Assembly: GCA_958295735.1 (NCBI GenBank)
Contig: OY282369.1
Span: 3,102,132 to 3,166,131 of the forward strand
From: an uncultured Candidatus Cenarchaeum sp.
GTDB lineage: Archaea; Thermoproteota; Nitrososphaeria; Nitrososphaerales; Nitrosopumilaceae
Direction: 5' to 3'
Length of the DNA: 64,000 bases
The position numbers were made by a program, and so were the translations under genes. The notes below the pieces were generated by a model. The model had not been told where the DNA came from and ran no database searches. It saw only the letters and a list, made by a program, of their open reading frames with translations. Of this stretch, positions 8,384 through 17,370 are shown piece by piece; the first letter of the stretch is position 1, and each line of letters starts with the position of its first letter.

Positions 8384-8518
8384 ATGGAAACAAAACTCAA
8401 GAAGGGCGATCTGAGGAAGCAGATGGAAAAGTCGGCGGCGCGCTTTGCAAAGCTGCCCAAGTGGAAGCAGGAAAGGCTCCATGCCCAGCTGGCGCATGCC
8501 ATCAACCCGAACGAGTGA
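8384..8518 (+). CDS. 44-residue basic small protein, copy 2
   Basis: METKLKKGDLRKQ... ending AINPNE. Basic, predicted two-helix protein with a conserved KLPKWKQERL segment. It follows the intact AvcD-like gene on the same strand. An upstream ATG at 8340 would give 59 residues, but the TATA box lies inside that extension and copies 1 and 3 use GTG at the position of this ATG, so the 44-residue form is preferred. Compared with copy 3 only the start codon and two residues differ. Unknown function; proximity to the deaminase suggests a linked role but does not prove it. Confidence 0.75.
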   Translation: METKLKKGDLRKQMEKSAARFAKLPKWKQERLHAQLAHAINPNE

Positions 8519-9420
8519 AACGGGCGCGGTAGGGAAGCGGGAACTGTTCCAGTCACGGTTGGCGCCGTAGTCCGCCTGGCTTTTTGGCGGGCGGGGGATG
8601 CGGGCGCCCGGCGCGCGGGCGGGGCGCGGGGGGCCGGCCGCGCCGCAATCCGCGGCGCGGCCCGCGGGATCGCGTGGGATGCGGGCGGCGGCTCCGCCCG
8701 GGCACGGGCGCGGGAAGCAGGTAAGTTTCAGAAAGCGGCACCCCGGCGCCGCGCGGCTCGCAGGCTGCGCGGAACGGGGGATTCGCTCCCCGGAATCTCC
8801 GACCCGCGTTGCCGACCGGCGAAAATTTCGCCGCCAACGGCGATGTTCAGGCAGCGGTCTGGCCCCAAAGGGCGAAATTTTTAGCGAACGACGTCGCGGC
8901 CGCGCGCCACGGCGGTCCGTCCCGATGCGCGGCTGGCGCCGGCGTGCCCGGGGAGGCGGCCGCGGAGAACGCGGCGGCCGCGCCGCGCGGGGCCGCTCGG
9001 TGCGCCCGCGGCGATTCCGGCCGGCGGCGGCCCGCGCTTGGCGGGCCGGGGAGGCGCGCAAGGGACGGCGGGAAGTCGTACAAGGATCGCGGCCGCGCCC
9101 GGGGGGATCCGCCGGGGCGCGGCATCGATCCGGCAGGCGGCCGCCGCTGCCTCCCGCGGGCCGGCGGCAGGCCGGGGAGGCTCACCGGGGCCGGGGAGGC
9201 GGAGATCGCGCACCGACAAGGCCTGCCGGAATTCGCCGCGTCCCGCGGCTGGCGGAGGCTCCGCCGCCAGCCGGACGCGGGCAGCCCGGGGGCCCCGCCC
9301 GCGGGATTCTCCGCCAAGAAGTATAGGGGCGATCGGGGAAAACGACCGCGGCGGATCGGGGACGCGGGCGAACAGGCGGCATGGTTTTCGTACAGCGCGC
9401 GAACCATGCCGATCGAGAAG
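8519..9420 (+). other. Spacer 2 of the AvcD-like module
   Basis: Homologous to spacer 1; for example the blocks around 8930-9010 and 9120-9190 align with 6440-6500 and 6590-6650. No deaminase gene follows: only the last 30 or so bases of one seem to remain just before the small gene at 9451. Contains hairpin 3. Confidence 0.65.
8821..8882 (+). ncRNA. Hairpin 3 of the candidate structured RNA
   Basis: GAAAATTTCGCC (8821-8832) pairs over 12 bp with GGCGAAATTTTT (8871-8882), loop 38 nt. It occupies the same place in spacer 2 as hairpin 1 in spacer 1 (both directly after GCCGACCGG). The arm bases differ in pairs (A-T where hairpin 1 has G-C or G-U), which preserves the stem. Confidence 0.5.
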
Positions 9421-9422
9421 GC

Positions 9423-9427
9423 TTATA
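9423..9427 (+). promoter_or_regulatory. TATA box of small-protein gene copy 3
   Basis: TTATA, 26 bp upstream of the GTG at 9451. The promoter-to-start segment matches copy 2 almost base for base. Confidence 0.6.
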
Positions 9428-9450
9428 CCGAAGCCCAGCCAGCCCGTACC

Positions 9451-9585
9451 GTGGAAACAAAACTCAAGAAGGGCGATCTGAGGAAGCAGGCGGAAAAGTC
9501 GGCGGCGCGCTTTGCAAAGCTGCCAAAGTGGAAGCAGGAAAGGCTCTTGGCCCAGCTGGCGCATGCCATTAACCCGAACGAGTGA
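9451..9585 (+). CDS. 44-residue basic small protein, copy 3
   Basis: Starts VETKLKKGDLRKQAEKS and ends AINPNE, with GTG start. Nearly identical to copy 2. Here the deaminase gene is absent altogether, so this is an orphan copy with an intact promoter and frame. The downstream flank (GAGTGAAACGGGCGCGGTAG and a CTTTT motif) is also shared with copy 1. Unknown function. Confidence 0.7.
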   Translation: METKLKKGDLRKQAEKSAARFAKLPKWKQERLLAQLAHAINPNE

Positions 9586-10163
9586 AACGGGCGCGGTAGG
9601 GGAGAGGGGACTGCCCCTCCCGGTTGATGCGGTAGGCCGCTAGGCTTTTCGTCGCGGCGGCGCGGGGCGCGCGGCCCGGCGCGATCGTGCGGAGGAACGC
9701 CGGCGGGAGCCTCCCGCGGGAGGGCCCGCGCGACCATTCGGCGCAGGCGAGCTCGAAGGGGACGTCCGGGATGAGCGGCGCGAACTTTTGCGGGTCATGC
9801 GTCTGGCGCCCGGGCGGGGGGTCCCCGGAGGCGGCCCGCGGGGCGCGCGGCCGCGGGGCGCGGCAGACCGCCTCGAAATCGCGATCCGGCGCCTTTTGTG
9901 CCGGAAAACGCCCGCCCGGCCCGCCTGCCGTTCGCGTGTTCCTCCGCCGAGCGCGCGTTAATGCCGGCTTTGTGCCGCCCGCGGCAGTCCGCCTGGCGCG
10001 GCTCGGCTCCGTCCTTGCGCTCAGTGCCGGGCGTCCGATCGCGGTCGCGGCGCCCCGCAGGGCGCCCCGAATTCGTGCTAGGGGCCAGCGGGCATGATCG
10101 CCGCGGCATGGCGCGGGCCGAACCGCTTCCCGCGCCTGCTCCCGCTGCCGCCCCGGCCCGCGC
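9586..10163. other. Gene-free stretch
   Basis: The first 90 or so bases copy the flank of the small-protein genes. Beyond that I see no gene or RNA; frames are low-complexity. Confidence 0.5.
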
Positions 10164-11246
10164 TCATTCCCGGATGGCGCCGGACGGGGTCACCGGACAG
10201 TCCCGGATCGTCCCCTCCTTGAACGACGCGTTGAGAAACTCCGAGAACCTCATGAGCGACGCGGCCGATGACCTGATTTGGGGTATTATGAGCAGCTTCC
10301 TGTCGCCCATGGTCCTTACGGAGAACGACGATTTGTCATTCCTGTCTCGGACGGCCACGTAGACGTGCTGGCTCCCCTCGTGCATTACGGCGTACCTGCA
10401 GTTCGGGTATTTCGCCACGATCAGCGAGAACCTTTTCCTTGCCGGTTCGTCATGAAAGACGCTGGCGCCAAAGTCGACGAGGAGCGGCCTCAGCGCCCTT
10501 CTCGCATTCTCGCTCCTGCCCCGCTTGCCGAACAACTTCTTGCTTTTCGCCCCCTCCCTTGCTATCGGACGCAGCAGCCGGGCGAAGACGTCCTTGAAGG
10601 TTCCCGCATATACCGACACCAGTCCCTTGCGCGACACGGACAGGTCCAGGCGCGGATCCGACTCCGGCCCGGAGAACACCCCCATGCTGTCAATATGCCA
10701 GCCGCCGTTCCCGGCATCGTCAAACTCTCCCTCGATCGTGCGGCGTTTCCCTTCCGCCCCGCGCGATGTCCATCTTTCGGTCTCGCGTTCGGCCCCGAAA
10801 ATCTTCTTTCTACAGTAGGCCTTCGGGGTTAACTGCTTATTGGCGCCCCTTTCGTAGTCAAGGAGGATCCTGCGCATCGTCCCGGAGTTGACTGCCGCGG
10901 CCAGGATGCCGGGGTATCGGCTCTTGATTATGCGGGACGCGCAACTTGAAAAGAACGCCGCCCCGTCGCCGGTCACGGCGTACAGCTCGTCGCCCGCCTG
11001 CACCGTGTGGAGGATCCCCGCGCGTCCGTCCCCGCCCCTTATGTCGAATTCGCCGTGCCGAAAGCCGCCGTACCTCATGAGTTTGGCCCGTGCCGACAGC
11101 CCGCCCGGCAGCCGCGCCTTGCTCATGCCCTCGGCCGCGTCCGAGTCGGACAGCAGGCACTGTATCTTGATCGCCCTGCTGCCTTTCAGCCGGTCGTCCA
11201 AGGCGGAGGCCAAGCCGGGAGGTAAGTCGGTCAAGTTCACAGTCAC
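10164..11246 (-). CDS. Hypothetical protein, 360 residues
   Basis: A well-formed protein with normal composition: an acidic, hydrophobic N-terminus (LTDLPPGLASALDDRLKG), a Lys/Arg-rich middle (KKIFGAERETERW, KSKKLFGKRGRSENARRA) and beta-rich C-terminal parts (SLIVAKYPNCRYAVMHEG, HVYVAVRDRNDKSSF). I do not recognise a family. No signal peptide or membrane segment. The start may be GTG at 11246 or GTG at 11240; a TATA-like CATAAAG lies at about 11263-11269. The gene stands alone between the AvcD-like module and thrS and is lower in G+C than its flanks. Confidence 0.7.
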   Translation of the reverse strand: MTVNLTDLPPGLASALDDRLKGSRAIKIQCLLSDSDAAEGMSKARLPGGLSARAKLMRYGGFRHGEFDIRGGDGRAGILHTVQAGDELYAVTGDGAAFFSSCASRIIKSRYPGILAAAVNSGTMRRILLDYERGANKQLTPKAYCRKKIFGAERETERWTSRGAEGKRRTIEGEFDDAGNGGWHIDSMGVFSGPESDPRLDLSVSRKGLVSVYAGTFKDVFARLLRPIAREGAKSKKLFGKRGRSENARRALRPLLVDFGASVFHDEPARKRFSLIVAKYPNCRYAVMHEGSQHVYVAVRDRNDKSSFSVRTMGDRKLLIIPQIRSSAASLMRFSEFLNASFKEGTIRDCPVTPSGAIRE

Positions 11247-11406
11247 GCTGCCGGCGCCTTCTTTATGTGGTTTTTTTTATGCCTTTGGCAGACTGCCGCC
11301 CATCGCGCGGCGGGGCCCGCGCGGGGCCGGGACGGCATCCGGGCGGGCGATGCCGCCCGCGCTGCCCCGGCGCGCGCGGGGGGGCGGCGCGCGGGCCGCC
11401 GCCGGC

Positions 11407-13302
11407 TCACGCCGCGGCCTGCGGGCGCCTGGACAGGTAGAACGGCGAGTTCAGCACGGCGAACGGCTTGCCCTCGGTCTGGGCCCTCACCTCGGCCAGG
11501 AAGTCGTCCAGGTCGACCGTCCGGGTCTCCCCGCTCCTCCTGTCGCGCACGCTCAGGCGGCTCACGTCCGTCTCGGCCTCCCTGCCGCCGACCACCAGTA
11601 TGTACCGCACCCACTCCCTCTCGGCATCGCGTATGCGCTTGCCGATGCTCTCGCTGCGGTCGTCCAGGTCGACCCGCACGCGGGTGTGGCCTATCCGCCC
11701 CGCCAGCGCCGCCGCGTGCTGCGCGAACTCTTCCCTCACCGGTATGATGCGCACCTGGGTGGGGGCCAGCCAGAGCGGCAGCTCGGGCTTCGCCCCGCGC
11801 GCCGCGTCGGCCGCGGCATTTTCGAGCAGCGCGTACATGACCCTCTCGACGGCGCCGCTCGGCGAGTTGTGCAGTATGACGGGGTTCCTCCGCTCGTTGT
11901 TCTCGTCGACGAACTCTATCCCGTACCTGCCCCCGTTCTCCACGTCTATCTGGTCGGTGGAGAGGGCCGAGGCCTTGCCGGCGGCATCGATGTAGTTGAA
12001 CTCCCACTTCAGCACGAAGTAGAAGAACCGCTCCTTCCACATCTCCACCAGGACGGGGCGCCCGTGCTTCCTCGCCATGTCCCGCACGGCCTGGCCGTTC
12101 TCGCGGTAGAACTCCTCGGTGAGCCGCACGGCCATCTCGTAGCCGCCGCCCGGTATGCCGAGGTCGGCGACCACCTCCTTGGACAGGTCGAACCGCTTCA
12201 TCATCTCCCGCACGGCCTGCGGCATGTCGCGGCAGAACGCGTGGCAGTCGGGCATGGTGAAGGCGCGCAGCCGCCGGAGCCCGGCCAGCTCCCCGGACTG
12301 CTCGCGCCTGAAGCTGTACCGCGTCAGCTCGTACAGGCGGTACGGCAGGTTCCTGTGGGACATCTGCATGTCGTGGGCCATGAGGAACTGCCCGAAGCAG
12401 GCGGCGAACCTGAGGAAGAGGCGCCTGCCCTCCGAGTCCACGTTGTACTGGCGCGCCGGGAACCGGTCGAAGTAGCTGGCCATGCCGGGGTGGCGCGAGT
12501 CGTACATTATGGGCGTCTCCACCTCGTAGCCGCCGTACTGCCTGACCCTCATCGTGACGTACCGTTCTATGAGCGACTTTACCAGGCGCCCGTTCGGGTA
12601 GAACCGCATGTTGCCGGGGTCCGAGGCCGGCTCGTAGTCGGCGATGGCCAGCCTCTTCATGAGGGCCACGTGCGGGGGCGGCTCGTCGGAGGAGCGCCGC
12701 CTGGACTCCTCGTACCTGGCCAGCGCCTCCAGGCCGGGGTGCCCCGAATAGTCGAACCCGGCCGCGGCCACCAGCCGGCCGTCCGGGGTCATCACGTGCC
12801 AGCTTGACTCGATCCCCTTCTCCGAGGCCAGGGCGGCCGGGGACCCCTTATCGGGGGCCGCCGGCGGCCCCCCCTCCCCCCCGCCGCGTACCTCCATGGA
12901 ATGCTCGGCGAGCGGGTGCGCTTTCACGCTCATAGTGTACGACTTTGTCCAGCCGAACGGGGCGCGGCTGACCTCCAGCGACCCGCCGGCCTCCGAGGCG
13001 GCCGCCTCCTCCATCCGCTCCAGCACGCCCAGCGCGGCGCCCGGGGCGGCCAGCCTGCCGCTCAGGTGCGCGTACGGGTATATGAGGAGCCTCCCGCACC
13101 CCACCTTGGCCATCGCGGCGGCCACCTCCGAGGCCGCCCTGCGCGCCGTCCCGTCCCCGTCCCCCTCCTCCACGCTCACCATGGCGACGGCCACCTCCTC
13201 GAGGCGGCGCGGGCCCTCGTCGGCCAGGTCCTCGGCCGCGGCTATCTCCCTGCCCGCCGGGCGGTACTCCATACGGTCGCAGTGCAGCAGCAGTACGCGC
13301 AC
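11407..13302 (-). CDS. thrS: Threonyl-tRNA synthetase, archaeal type
   Basis: A 631-residue class II synthetase that charges tRNA-Thr in the cytoplasm. The N-terminus (VRVLLLHCDRMEYRP) to about residue 145 is the archaea-specific editing domain related to D-aminoacyl-tRNA deacylases. The catalytic core follows, with motif 2 around SFRREQSGELAGLRRLRAF, MPDCHAF after it, and a motif 3-like GAVERVMYALLE. The C-terminal anticodon-binding domain begins near LPLWLAPTQVRIIPV and includes RVRVDLDDRSESIGKRIRDA. Length fits archaeal ThrRS (about 610-630). GTG at 13302 is chosen because a TATA box is centred 26 bp upstream; the open frame continues further but only as low-complexity sequence. Confidence 0.95.
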   Translation of the reverse strand: MRVLLLHCDRMEYRPAGREIAAAEDLADEGPRRLEEVAVAMVSVEEGDGDGTARRAASEVAAAMAKVGCGRLLIYPYAHLSGRLAAPGAALGVLERMEEAAASEAGGSLEVSRAPFGWTKSYTMSVKAHPLAEHSMEVRGGGEGGPPAAPDKGSPAALASEKGIESSWHVMTPDGRLVAAAGFDYSGHPGLEALARYEESRRRSSDEPPPHVALMKRLAIADYEPASDPGNMRFYPNGRLVKSLIERYVTMRVRQYGGYEVETPIMYDSRHPGMASYFDRFPARQYNVDSEGRRLFLRFAACFGQFLMAHDMQMSHRNLPYRLYELTRYSFRREQSGELAGLRRLRAFTMPDCHAFCRDMPQAVREMMKRFDLSKEVVADLGIPGGGYEMAVRLTEEFYRENGQAVRDMARKHGRPVLVEMWKERFFYFVLKWEFNYIDAAGKASALSTDQIDVENGGRYGIEFVDENNERRNPVILHNSPSGAVERVMYALLENAAADAARGAKPELPLWLAPTQVRIIPVREEFAQHAAALAGRIGHTRVRVDLDDRSESIGKRIRDAEREWVRYILVVGGREAETDVSRLSVRDRRSGETRTVDLDDFLAEVRAQTEGKPFAVLNSPFYLSRRPQAAA

Positions 13303-14130
13303 GGCGTCCCGCCCCGGCGCAATTGAATTAAACGTTGTGCGGGCGCGGGAACCGGCGCCTCCCCCTCCCCCCGCCCCGCGGCCGCCTCGTCCGGGCGGGG
13401 GGCCGCGCGGTCCCGGCCGGGCCGCGGGATCGCCCGCCCATATCGGCGGCGGGGCGGGCCCGCCGCGCGCGGCGGCCCGGGCGCGCGCCCGCCGGGCCCG
13501 CCGGGCCCGCCGCGCGCGGCCCGCGGCGGGGCGGCGGGGCCGGATCCGGCGGCGGGCGGCCGAACTAGTGGGAAGGCGCGCGTGCGCCCGCGCGGCCAAA
13601 ACGGCGTTTGCGCCGTGCTGCGCGCTGCGGCCCGCGGCCACGAGCCTGAAAAGCGGCGCCGTCCGCTTCTTCGGCAGCCGCGGCGATCCCGCCATTCCCC
13701 GGCGCGCTTCCCGCCGATGCCGAAACGCCGGGCAAACTCCGGCGGGGCGGGAGCGCGGAATTCCGGGAAAAGCCGGGACGGGTCGGGGACGAGGCGCCGG
13801 GACGGCGAAAAACCGAAGCCGAAAAGCCGGCCGGGCGCGCGGGCGGGGACCTGGAAGCGCGGCGCGGCGCGCCGGCCCGCGCGGGGCCGAATTGCGCGGT
13901 GGCCGGGGGGAGCCCGGGCCGATCCGGGACGCCCGCCAAGGCCGCATTCCGCGGGCAGCAGGAACGACGTCGTGATGCTGGAGGGGCTGGCGATCCGGGA
14001 CGCCCGCCAGGGCCGCTTTCCGCGGGCGCGGCGCGCCGGCCCGCGCGGGCTTCGGGACGGAAAAAACCCCCGCGGGGGGGCGCGGGGCCGCGATCCGCGG
14101 GATCGGCGCGGGGGGGGCCGCGCGGCGCGA
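13303..14130. other. GC-rich gene-free stretch with a 36-bp direct repeat
   Basis: No supportable gene. A 36-bp segment beginning GATCCGGGACGCCCGCCA occurs at 13921-13956 and again at 13992-14027, with two differences. Confidence 0.6.
13325..13332 (-). promoter_or_regulatory. TATA box of thrS
   Basis: TTTAATTC on the minus strand, centred about 26 bp upstream of the GTG at 13302. Confidence 0.65.
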
Positions 14131-17100
14131 TCAGGGCGCGGCGCGGGCGCCGCCCGCGGGGCGGGGCGGGGGGGCGGGGCGGCCATTCCCGCCCCGGCCC
14201 GCGCCGGGAGCCTCGCAGGCCAGCCTGCGCCAGACCTCCTTGTAGTCGGGGCCCGACATGCCCGCGCCGGGCCCCGGGCCCCACGACTCGCCCGGCAGCC
14301 CCTCCAGCCACGATACCACGGCGGGGCCCGCGCGGGGCCCGCGCCCCTCCCGCGCGTACGCCTCGCCCACCGCCCGCGCCGCCCCCCTGGGCACGCCGAG
14401 CCCGCGCATCACGGCGGCCTCGGCCGTGTCCACGCCGTAGTACGCCATGGCGGGCAGGCTGAGCGCCTCCTCCCTCCGCTCCGGGGCCGCGCCCCCGGGA
14501 TCCAGCCCGGGCATCCCCTGCACGGCGGCGATCCCCAGGGAGACGGCGCCGGCGATCCTCCCGCACACCGCCTCCACGCACTCGGCCACCTGCGCGATGC
14601 CGCCCCCGCCGAAGCGGGCCGCCGCGATCTCCGCTATCCTCCTGCCGCCGACCCAGTCGGACACCATCCCGCATATGTCCCCGTCCGTGGCGGCCCGGCC
14701 CGCCGCGGTGATCTCCAGTTCCCCCCGCACCCCGGGGACCGACCGCGCCGCCTCCAGCACTACAGGCAGTTTTTCCGATGCGGGCGCGAACAGGCCCTCC
14801 GCGCTCCACCAGTCCGGCCCGATGCCGGCCGCGGGCGCCCCCCGGGGCGGGCCGGCCGCGCCGGGGGGGGCCGCGCCCCCGCCGGGCCGGCCCGCGTACC
14901 TTCCGGCCGCCTCCGCGAGGGCGCGCTGCTCCCCGGGCCGGAGCCCGCCGTACCCGCAGGTCCGCCGCAGCGCGATCTCCGCCTCGGCGGCGCGCCTCCC
15001 CGGGTCCGGGGCCCCGCCCGCCGCGCCGTCCACGTACCGCGCCAGGGCGGCCCAGCCGGCGTCCTCCCCCGCCAGGCGCCGCAGGTCGATCCCGCCGCCC
15101 CCCTCCAGCGCCCCGCGCACCATCCCGGGCAGGGCCGAGGCCTCCTCCCCGGGGGCCTCCCCGACGCATTCCGCCCACCCGTCCGCCTCGGCGCTGCTCG
15201 CGGCCACGAGCCCGACCACCCCGATGGGCGGCCGGTCGTCCCTGCCCGCCCTGCCGGCCAAGTTCCAAAAGTCCCGGGCCGGCATCGCGCGCGGGCGGGT
15301 CGCCATTATGATCCCCGGCACCCTGAACTCCGCCCCCCCGGCGATCCCGGCCGCGGCGACGAGCGCGCGGAGGCTGCCGTCCCCCATGAGGCTCTCCATC
15401 ATGCCCCGCACCTCGGCGGGCAGGCCCGCGACGTGCACGCCGACGCCCCTGTCCAGGTACCGCGCCAGCGGGAAGCCGGCCCCGAGCTCGTCCTCCACGA
15501 GCCTCCTCGCCAGCAGCCTGCCCCCGTCCGGCTCCAGATCCGGCAGGATCCGGTACGCCGCCTCGGCGATCTCCCACGCCTCGCCGGGGCCGTCCCCCAC
15601 CACCAGCATGCCCATGGACGGATCGAACCTGGCCGCGAAAAGGGCCGCCAGCCCGCTCCGCGTCGCCGCGCGCCCCGCGGGCGGCCCCGCCGATCCCACG
15701 CGGAACTCGCCCCCCGGATGCGCCGTCCCCGCGCGCGTCTCCAGCGGCGCGAAGGAGGGCCCGGCGGGGCCCCCGGCGCGGAGCAGCCCGACGGCCAGAT
15801 CGGCGGCCCGCCGCCCGCCGCCCGCGGCAACCGGCCCCGGGCCGCGCGGATCCAGCCACGCGGCCGCCTCGGAAGCGCCCGGCACGGACGCGGCCATGAG
15901 CAGCACGTCGGCCCCCGGGCAGTCGCGCTTCACCTCGGAGAGCAGCAGCTCCAGGCCCAGCCCGGCGGCGCCCGCGTGCATGCCCGCCCCGTCCGCCACG
16001 GCCAGGACGAGCGACCCCGCGAGCCGGCCGCCCGGATGCCGGAGCATCATGCGCATCTTTTCCGGCGCGGCCACCACCACGTCCGCGGGGATCCCGCCGG
16101 AGGCCAGCTCGCGGTCGCGGGCGTCCATGAACGGCGCGGCGCCGGCCGCCTCCACCCGCGCGCGCATCGGCCCGAGATCGCGCCCCAGCCGCGCCGCCGT
16201 CCCCGCCGCGGACGCCCCGTCCTGGATTATGTACGCCGCGACGGCGCCCGGCGCCGCCTCGAGCGCCTGCAGTATGCGGAACTCGGCCGCGGCGATCCTG
16301 TCCGGCGCGGGCAGCGCGGCCACCGTCCCGGCGCGGGCGGGATCGAGCAGCCCCCCGTCCAGCACGGCGGCCCCCAGCCGGCGCGACAGCCCCAGCGCGG
16401 GGCGCCCCCGCCCCGCCATCTCCCTGGCCAGGGCGCCCGCCCCGCCGCCGAACCGCGCCAGCGCCCACGGCGAGTCGCGCGCCATCTTTTCCAGCGCGGG
16501 CCCCAGCACGGCGACCAGCTCGACCAGCCCGTCCGCCCCCGCGTCGGCGCCCTGGGACGAGGCGTTCCGGAGGTACGCGGGCAGGCGCGTCGCGGCGTCC
16601 GCCGGGCCCCCGTCCCGCAGGTACGCGGCCGCCAGCTCCACCGACTTTGCCAGGTGGTACATCGCGACGAGCTCGCCGGCGGCCCGCGGCCTGTCCCCCG
16701 CCGCCATCCCACTGATGTACTCCGCCACGCGCTCCCCGCTCTCCTCCCTCAGCTCCCCCACCATGCCCGCGGCCCTCTCCAGATCCTCCCGCGCCCCGCT
16801 CCTCGCCACGCGCAGGACCGCCGCGTAGATGGTGTCCATCACGCGGCCGCCCCAGCCCGCCCCCGTCGCGCTCCTGGCGCCCCAGGCGCGCCCGTTCCCC
16901 GCGAGGTAGCGCCTCGCGGCGTCCTCCCTCCCCCCCAGGAACGCGTACGCGATCAGGAACAGGACGTGCGGGATCGCGGCCCCCGGCCCTTCCGGCACGG
17001 GGCACGCCTCCATCAGGTCGAAGCACCTGCCGCACATGCGGGCGTGCGCGCCGGCGTGCGCGCCGATCCCCCGGCTCGCGCCGGGCGCCGCCTCGCCGAG

Positions 17101-17370
17101 CCTTTCCAGCGCTAGCCGGTAGCGCGCGGCGGCCAGATCCATAACCGCGGCGTCCTTTGGCCCGGGCGCGGCGCCGGGCGGGACCGCCCTGCTTATCCTG
17201 TACCCGTCGGCGGCGTCCCGCGCCGCCGCGGAGTCGTCGAGCATCGCCTTTTCCAGGACGCTCCCGTCCTCCCCCACCAGGGCCGCCCAGGCCCCCGCGA
17301 ACGCCCCGCCGCCGGGGGCGTCCCCGCCGCCGGGGGCGTCCCCGCCCGCCGCCCCGCCCCGGGGGCTCAC
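14131..17370 (-). CDS. Ski2/Hel308-like helicase paralogue with degenerate ATPase motifs (downstream copy)
   Basis: 1079 residues. An N-terminal helical region (about 1-360) precedes an SF2 Ski2-type core: VAAPEKMRMMLRHPGGRLAG matches the motif after Ia, LDRGVGVHVAGLPAEVRG matches the GIGxHHAGL segment, and FWNLAGRAGRDDRPP is motif VI. The Walker A position reads QDGASAAGTAA with no GKT, and motif II reads AVADGAGMH instead of DExH; the SAT motif is also gone. A C-terminal region of about 350 residues follows. It starts at a GTG that overlaps the stop of the preceding paralogue (GTGA at 17367-17370), so translation is probably coupled. ATP hydrolysis is unlikely; a structural or nucleic-acid-binding role is an inference. 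Confidence 0.75.
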   Translation of the reverse strand: MSPRGGAAGGDAPGGGDAPGGGAFAGAWAALVGEDGSVLEKAMLDDSAAARDAADGYRISRAVPPGAAPGPKDAAVMDLAAARYRLALERLGEAAPGASRGIGAHAGAHARMCGRCFDLMEACPVPEGPGAAIPHVLFLIAYAFLGGREDAARRYLAGNGRAWGARSATGAGWGGRVMDTIYAAVLRVARSGAREDLERAAGMVGELREESGERVAEYISGMAAGDRPRAAGELVAMYHLAKSVELAAAYLRDGGPADAATRLPAYLRNASSQGADAGADGLVELVAVLGPALEKMARDSPWALARFGGGAGALAREMAGRGRPALGLSRRLGAAVLDGGLLDPARAGTVAALPAPDRIAAAEFRILQALEAAPGAVAAYIIQDGASAAGTAARLGRDLGPMRARVEAAGAAPFMDARDRELASGGIPADVVVAAPEKMRMMLRHPGGRLAGSLVLAVADGAGMHAGAAGLGLELLLSEVKRDCPGADVLLMAASVPGASEAAAWLDPRGPGPVAAGGGRRAADLAVGLLRAGGPAGPSFAPLETRAGTAHPGGEFRVGSAGPPAGRAATRSGLAALFAARFDPSMGMLVVGDGPGEAWEIAEAAYRILPDLEPDGGRLLARRLVEDELGAGFPLARYLDRGVGVHVAGLPAEVRGMMESLMGDGSLRALVAAAGIAGGAEFRVPGIIMATRPRAMPARDFWNLAGRAGRDDRPPIGVVGLVAASSAEADGWAECVGEAPGEEASALPGMVRGALEGGGGIDLRRLAGEDAGWAALARYVDGAAGGAPDPGRRAAEAEIALRRTCGYGGLRPGEQRALAEAAGRYAGRPGGGAAPPGAAGPPRGAPAAGIGPDWWSAEGLFAPASEKLPVVLEAARSVPGVRGELEITAAGRAATDGDICGMVSDWVGGRRIAEIAAARFGGGGIAQVAECVEAVCGRIAGAVSLGIAAVQGMPGLDPGGAAPERREEALSLPAMAYYGVDTAEAAVMRGLGVPRGAARAVGEAYAREGRGPRAGPAVVSWLEGLPGESWGPGPGAGMSGPDYKEVWRRLACEAPGAGRGGNGRPAPPPRPAGGARAAP

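Noticed and set aside
8340..8518. A longer, 59-residue form of small protein copy 2 starting at ATG 8340
   Set aside because: The TATA box lies inside the extension, and the other two copies start at GTG at the position of the shorter form.
10164..11246. Homology between this hypothetical protein and the one at 1566-2495
   Set aside because: Length is similar and a few short stretches look alike, but by eye the similarity is not above what chance would give.
11407..13947. An 846-residue form of threonyl-tRNA synthetase
   Set aside because: The extra N-terminal part is low-complexity translation of non-coding DNA; the known archaeal editing domain begins at the GTG at 13302, with a TATA box 26 bp before it.
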